64,000 bases of DNA from Chitinophaga pinensis. Lineage in GTDB: Bacteria; Bacteroidota; Bacteroidia; UKL13-3. Positions within the stretch are counted from its first letter, which is position 1. The number at the start of each line of letters is the position of its first letter. The stretch is from assembly GCA_945870425.1 (NCBI GenBank), contig CAMBSD010000001.1, forward strand, positions 1-64,000, in the 5' to 3' direction. Position numbers and translations under genes: made by a program. Under the pieces are notes generated by a model. The model did not search any database. It worked only from the letters and a program-made list of their open reading frames with translations, and was not told where the DNA came from. Shown here piece by piece: positions 60,897 through 64,000 of this stretch.

Positions 60897-63509
60897 ATGG
60901 CAAAGGAAAAACCTATTAACTACAAATTTCGTGATTTGAAAATATTTGGAAGTACGGAATGGCTTGCAAATAATGAGAAAAAATACCGTTTAGTTTACGA
61001 TGAAATTGAGTGCAGTTTCATCTATTGTGAACTGAGTTTTTTTAATAAACTTTTCGATGAAAAAGATTGGGATATTAAGATTAGTTTGAAATGTATCAAT
61101 CAAGCTGATGGCAAAGAAATATGTAATCTTACTGCTGATAGACCTATCAAAAAAGACGAAAACATCGTCTATGTGCGCGAGGGATGGGGCGTTAAAACAC
61201 AGGGCACATACTGGAAGAAAGGGGTGTATCGATGGGAGGCCTGGGTAGATAATGTACTTGTAGGAGAAAAATTATTTTATGTAAACGATGTTGGCCTAGT
61301 TAGTGAAACCGTTAACCCATATTTCAACATCAATTCCTTGCGAGTTTACGAAGGCCCAGATAGTAATTTAGAAAAAACTGAAAGGCAGTATTTATCTGGA
61401 TTTGATTGCAAAGAAACACGTTATGTGTGGGTAGAATTAATAGGCGAAAACCATGTTTTGGATAGCGAAAACTGGCCATGTGAATTTTATTTCAATTTTA
61501 AAATACGATCTGGTCAACTTAAAGGAAGCATCGAAAAATTATTTTTTGTTACTTCTAAAGAACAACAATTTGAATGCACCATTGGATGGGGAAGCGACAT
61601 GAAAGGCACTTGGGGTAATGATAGCTATAGTGTTGACATTATTTTCATGGACAAAATAATTGCCAATGTTCCATTTGAAATAGGAGATGGCATTATTGAA
61701 GAAGGAAAGTTAATTCAGGCTCAACCAACTAAACCAAAGGCCAAAGTTGTAGAAGAAAAGCCTACAGAAACCAATGTAGATGATGTCTTGAAGGAACTGG
61801 ACGCCTTAATTGGTTTAGACTCCATCAAGAAAAAAGTAAAAGAATACACTACCTATTTGAACTTCTTAAAACTAAGAAAAGAAAAAGGTTTTGAGGATAA
61901 AGAAAAGATAAACTTACATGCAGTATTTACTGGTAATCCTGGCACAGGAAAAACAACGGTAGCCAAAATGCTAGGTAAAATTTATCAGCAATTAGGCTTA
62001 CTTAGCAAAGGGCATGTGGTGGAAGTAGATAGAAGTGATATAGTTGCTGAATACATTGGTCAAACAGCGCCAAAAACCAAAGAGGTTATTAAGAAAGCCA
62101 AAGGAGGCATTTTGTTTATAGACGAGGCTTATGCCTTAGCCAGAAAAAATGACGACTCGAAAGATTTTGGTAAGGAAGCCATTGAAATATTTCTTAAAGA
62201 AATGAGCGATGGTGATGGTGATATTTCTATAATTGTAGCTGGTTACCCAGATGAAATGACTGGATTTTTAGAATCAAATCCAGGGATGAAATCTCGTTTC
62301 CAGATGTTTTATGATTTCCCTGACTATACTCCGCAAGAGTTGATGCAAATTACAGATTATACAGCCCAAAAACGTACTATAAAATTTAGTGGTGAAGCAC
62401 GTGAAATGATGTATAAAAAATTGGTAGACGCTTACAGAAACAGAGATAGGATGTTTGGCAATGCCCGTTATGTAAACTCATTGATAGACGAGAGCAAAAT
62501 GAATATGGGATTGCGATTGATGCAAAATACCAACCCCAGCGAATTGAGCAATGAAGAATTGAGCACCATTGAATCGATTGACATTGAAAAAATATTCAAC
62601 TCTAAAACAAAAATGATTGCCGATATTCCTGTGGATGAAGAATTATTAAGATCTTCACTCAATTCATTGCATGCTATGATAGGTTTGCAAACCGTAAAAA
62701 ACGAGATTGATGAATTGGTAAAATTGGTTCGTTTTTATAAAGAAATTGGCAAGGACATTCGTCAATCCTTCTCCTTACATGCAGTGTTTACTGGTAATCC
62801 AGGAACAGGTAAAACTACTGTAGCACGATTGCTTGCTCAAATCTATAAAGCCTTAGGTATTCTAGAAAGAGGTAATTTAGTAGAGTGCGATAGACAAGCT
62901 TTAGTAGGAGGATACGTGGGTCAAACAGCCATAAAAACAAATGACATTTTAAATAGAGCCATGGGTGGTGTTTTGTTTATTGACGAAGCATATGCCCTAA
63001 GCGAAGGTGGTGAAAATGATTTTGGAAAAGAGGCTATAGAAACCATCTTGAAACGTATGGAAGATTATCGTGGTGAATTTATTGTAATTGTTGCTGGTTA
63101 TACTGAAAACATGATTCGCTTCTTGGAATCAAATCCAGGTTTGCGTTCTCGATTTGATAGAGAAATGAATTTTGCTGATTACGATGCCGCCCAATTGTTT
63201 GATATCGCTGTAAAAATGTTGGCAGCCAATAGTATCAAAGCGGATGAGGCTGCATCTAAACACTTGAAAGAATACATGGAATTTTTATCAAAAGGCAGGA
63301 ATGAATTCTTTGGAAATGCCCGTCATGTCAGGAAAATTGTGGAAGAATCAATCAAAAACCAACATTTGAGATTAGCTATTTTAGAACCAGAAAAGCGGGA
63401 CAAAGAAATGATTCACGAACTCACTTATGATGATGTAAAAGAGTTTGAAATTGATTACAGCAAAATTGTTGAAACGCGCAAACCATCAATTGGGTTTAAG
63501 TTGAATTAA
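60897..63509 (+). CDS. Double CbbX-type AAA+ ATPase with duplicated N-terminal beta domain
   Basis: 870 residues. Two AAA+ modules of the CbxX/CfqX (SpoVK/EccA-like) class: Walker A GNPGTGKTT at about 345 and 633, Walker B GILFIDEAYAL and GVLFIDEAYAL at about 403 and 691, plus the sensor-type SRF of GMKSRFQ and GLRSRFD. The first 270 residues hold two copies of a beta-sandwich-like domain, each ending in a strand pattern REGWGVKTQGTYWKKGVYRW or TIGWGSDMKGTWGNDSYSVD. I do not recognise that domain; binding of a substrate protein is likely. Single gene. Confidence 0.8.
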   Translation: MAKEKPINYKFRDLKIFGSTEWLANNEKKYRLVYDEIECSFIYCELSFFNKLFDEKDWDIKISLKCINQADGKEICNLTADRPIKKDENIVYVREGWGVKTQGTYWKKGVYRWEAWVDNVLVGEKLFYVNDVGLVSETVNPYFNINSLRVYEGPDSNLEKTERQYLSGFDCKETRYVWVELIGENHVLDSENWPCEFYFNFKIRSGQLKGSIEKLFFVTSKEQQFECTIGWGSDMKGTWGNDSYSVDIIFMDKIIANVPFEIGDGIIEEGKLIQAQPTKPKAKVVEEKPTETNVDDVLKELDALIGLDSIKKKVKEYTTYLNFLKLRKEKGFEDKEKINLHAVFTGNPGTGKTTVAKMLGKIYQQLGLLSKGHVVEVDRSDIVAEYIGQTAPKTKEVIKKAKGGILFIDEAYALARKNDDSKDFGKEAIEIFLKEMSDGDGDISIIVAGYPDEMTGFLESNPGMKSRFQMFYDFPDYTPQELMQITDYTAQKRTIKFSGEAREMMYKKLVDAYRNRDRMFGNARYVNSLIDESKMNMGLRLMQNTNPSELSNEELSTIESIDIEKIFNSKTKMIADIPVDEELLRSSLNSLHAMIGLQTVKNEIDELVKLVRFYKEIGKDIRQSFSLHAVFTGNPGTGKTTVARLLAQIYKALGILERGNLVECDRQALVGGYVGQTAIKTNDILNRAMGGVLFIDEAYALSEGGENDFGKEAIETILKRMEDYRGEFIVIVAGYTENMIRFLESNPGLRSRFDREMNFADYDAAQLFDIAVKMLAANSIKADEAASKHLKEYMEFLSKGRNEFFGNARHVRKIVEESIKNQHLRLAILEPEKRDKEMIHELTYDDVKEFEIDYSKIVETRKPSIGFKLN

Positions 63510-63631
63510 AGTATACAAATCCAATATCATATTAACTAAATTTAGAATTAACATTCATTCATGAATTCAGAATGGCAGTTATTCACTAAACATAGAAAAT
63601 ATTGCCATTCAAGTTTTCAATACAATTTTCT

Positions 63632-63639
63632 TACATTTG
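63632..63639 (+). promoter_or_regulatory. Putative -7 element of lspA
   Basis: TACATTTG, an exact TAnnTTTG, 6 nt before the lspA ATG, which would give an almost leaderless message. No TTG at the usual spacing. Confidence 0.4.
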
Positions 63640-63645
63640 CCTCAC

Positions 63646-64000
63646 ATGAACAATAAGTATATTACCCCTTTAGCCATTGTTTTGTCGATACTTGTTATAG
63701 ACCAATGGGTTAAATATTATATAAAAACACATTTCTTTTTAGGTGAAGAAGTAAATGTAATGGGTGAATGGTTTAAAATACATTTTACTGAAAATTACGG
63801 AATGGCTTTTGGCCTTGAGTTTGGCGGAAAAAGTGGTAAAATCTTTTTAACTGTTTTCAGGTTGATTGCTGTTAGTTTTATCGGTTGGTATATTCATACA
63901 CTTATAAAAAGTAATGCTCACAAAGGCTATATCACAAGTTGGACATTGATTTTAGCGGGTGCCATTGGCAATATCCTTGATAGTATTTATTATGGGGTTA
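63646..64000 (+). CDS. lspA: Lipoprotein signal peptidase (partial)
   Basis: The first 118 codons of LspA, cut by the window edge. LspA removes signal peptides from lipidated prolipoproteins in the inner membrane; this organism encodes many lipoproteins. Seen: the N-terminal helix with IDQWVKYYIKTHF, the FTENYGMAFG motif, two further membrane helices, and the start of the catalytic-Asp motif in LAGAIGNILDSIYYGV. The second catalytic Asp lies outside the window. Confidence 0.92.
   Translation, partial: MNNKYITPLAIVLSILVIDQWVKYYIKTHFFLGEEVNVMGEWFKIHFTENYGMAFGLEFGGKSGKIFLTVFRLIAVSFIGWYIHTLIKSNAHKGYITSWTLILAGAIGNILDSIYYGV

Noticed and set aside
1-64000. tRNA, rRNA, tmRNA or CRISPR arrays
   Set aside because: No cloverleaf-like, ribosomal or regularly spaced repeat sequence was recognised on either strand by reading; a tRNA or CRISPR search program was not available.

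Overview
The window is AT-rich chromosomal DNA from a member of the Bacteroidota. The evidence is type IX secretion (T9SS) C-terminal sorting domains, a carboxypeptidase-regulatory-like TonB receptor, DUF2480, DUF4159 and DUF5723-type families, a split MetH, and promoters of the Bacteroidota type (TTG, about 19 nt, TAnnTTTG). Genus cannot be set from the sequence alone; a free-living Chitinophagales, Saprospirales or Sphingobacteriales-like organism would fit. No rRNA, tRNA or CRISPR was seen.

Layout. 1-12.3 kb: a surface/secretion cluster. Three minus-strand exported proteins, two of them with dockerin-like EF-hand ends, diverge from an IPT/TIG protein with a sorting domain, a TonB-dependent receptor and a GT-C-like membrane protein whose first codons contain an intrinsic-terminator hairpin. 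12.3-23.5 kb: housekeeping and envelope genes (degenerate TrpF-like protein, DUF2480, pyk, TM2 protein, a cluster with an exported YidD-like protein, rny, zapA, pheT). 23.6-29.5 kb: an OmpA/TSP3 outer-membrane protein with a partner lipoprotein, and an acyl-CoA dehydrogenase. 29.9-33.4 kb: the NAD(P) transhydrogenase operon pntAA-pntAB-pntB, with an MntA/HepT (type VII) toxin-antitoxin pair sitting inside it. 33.6-39.8 kb: an accessory island bounded by a 207-bp direct repeat of the 3' end of a DUF4159 gene. It holds a three-fold repeated promoter-plus-lipoprotein unit in decay, REP-like hairpins at several gene breakpoints, and a RAYT transposase broken by one in-frame stop between near-perfect inverted repeats. 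39.8-44.9 kb: a T9SS cargo protein, a TSUP permease, kup, and a toxin-antitoxin pair with a frameshifted toxin.

44.9-49.8 kb is the most unusual locus. A SAM-I riboswitch with a clear promoter heads a split metH operon that carries two nuclease-type insertions. A GxxExxY PD-(D/E)XK gene lies between the metH halves, flanked by imperfect inverted repeats. A DUF559 (Vsr-like) nuclease domain is inserted in frame in the MetH polypeptide itself, flanked by inverted repeats that each contain a 19-nt palindrome. Both look like mobile nuclease cassettes that leave the host gene or operon readable.

49.8-64 kb: a DUF255 thioredoxin-domain protein, a RelE/ParE pair, trmN6, DUF2461, a methyltransferase, the rpmH-rnpA-yidD operon (rpmH is a 53-codon gene), small lipoproteins, der, a CarH-like B12 photoreceptor regulator divergent from a TIGR01777 epimerase, a double CbbX-type AAA+ ATPase with a new-looking duplicated N-terminal beta domain, and the start of lspA at the window edge.
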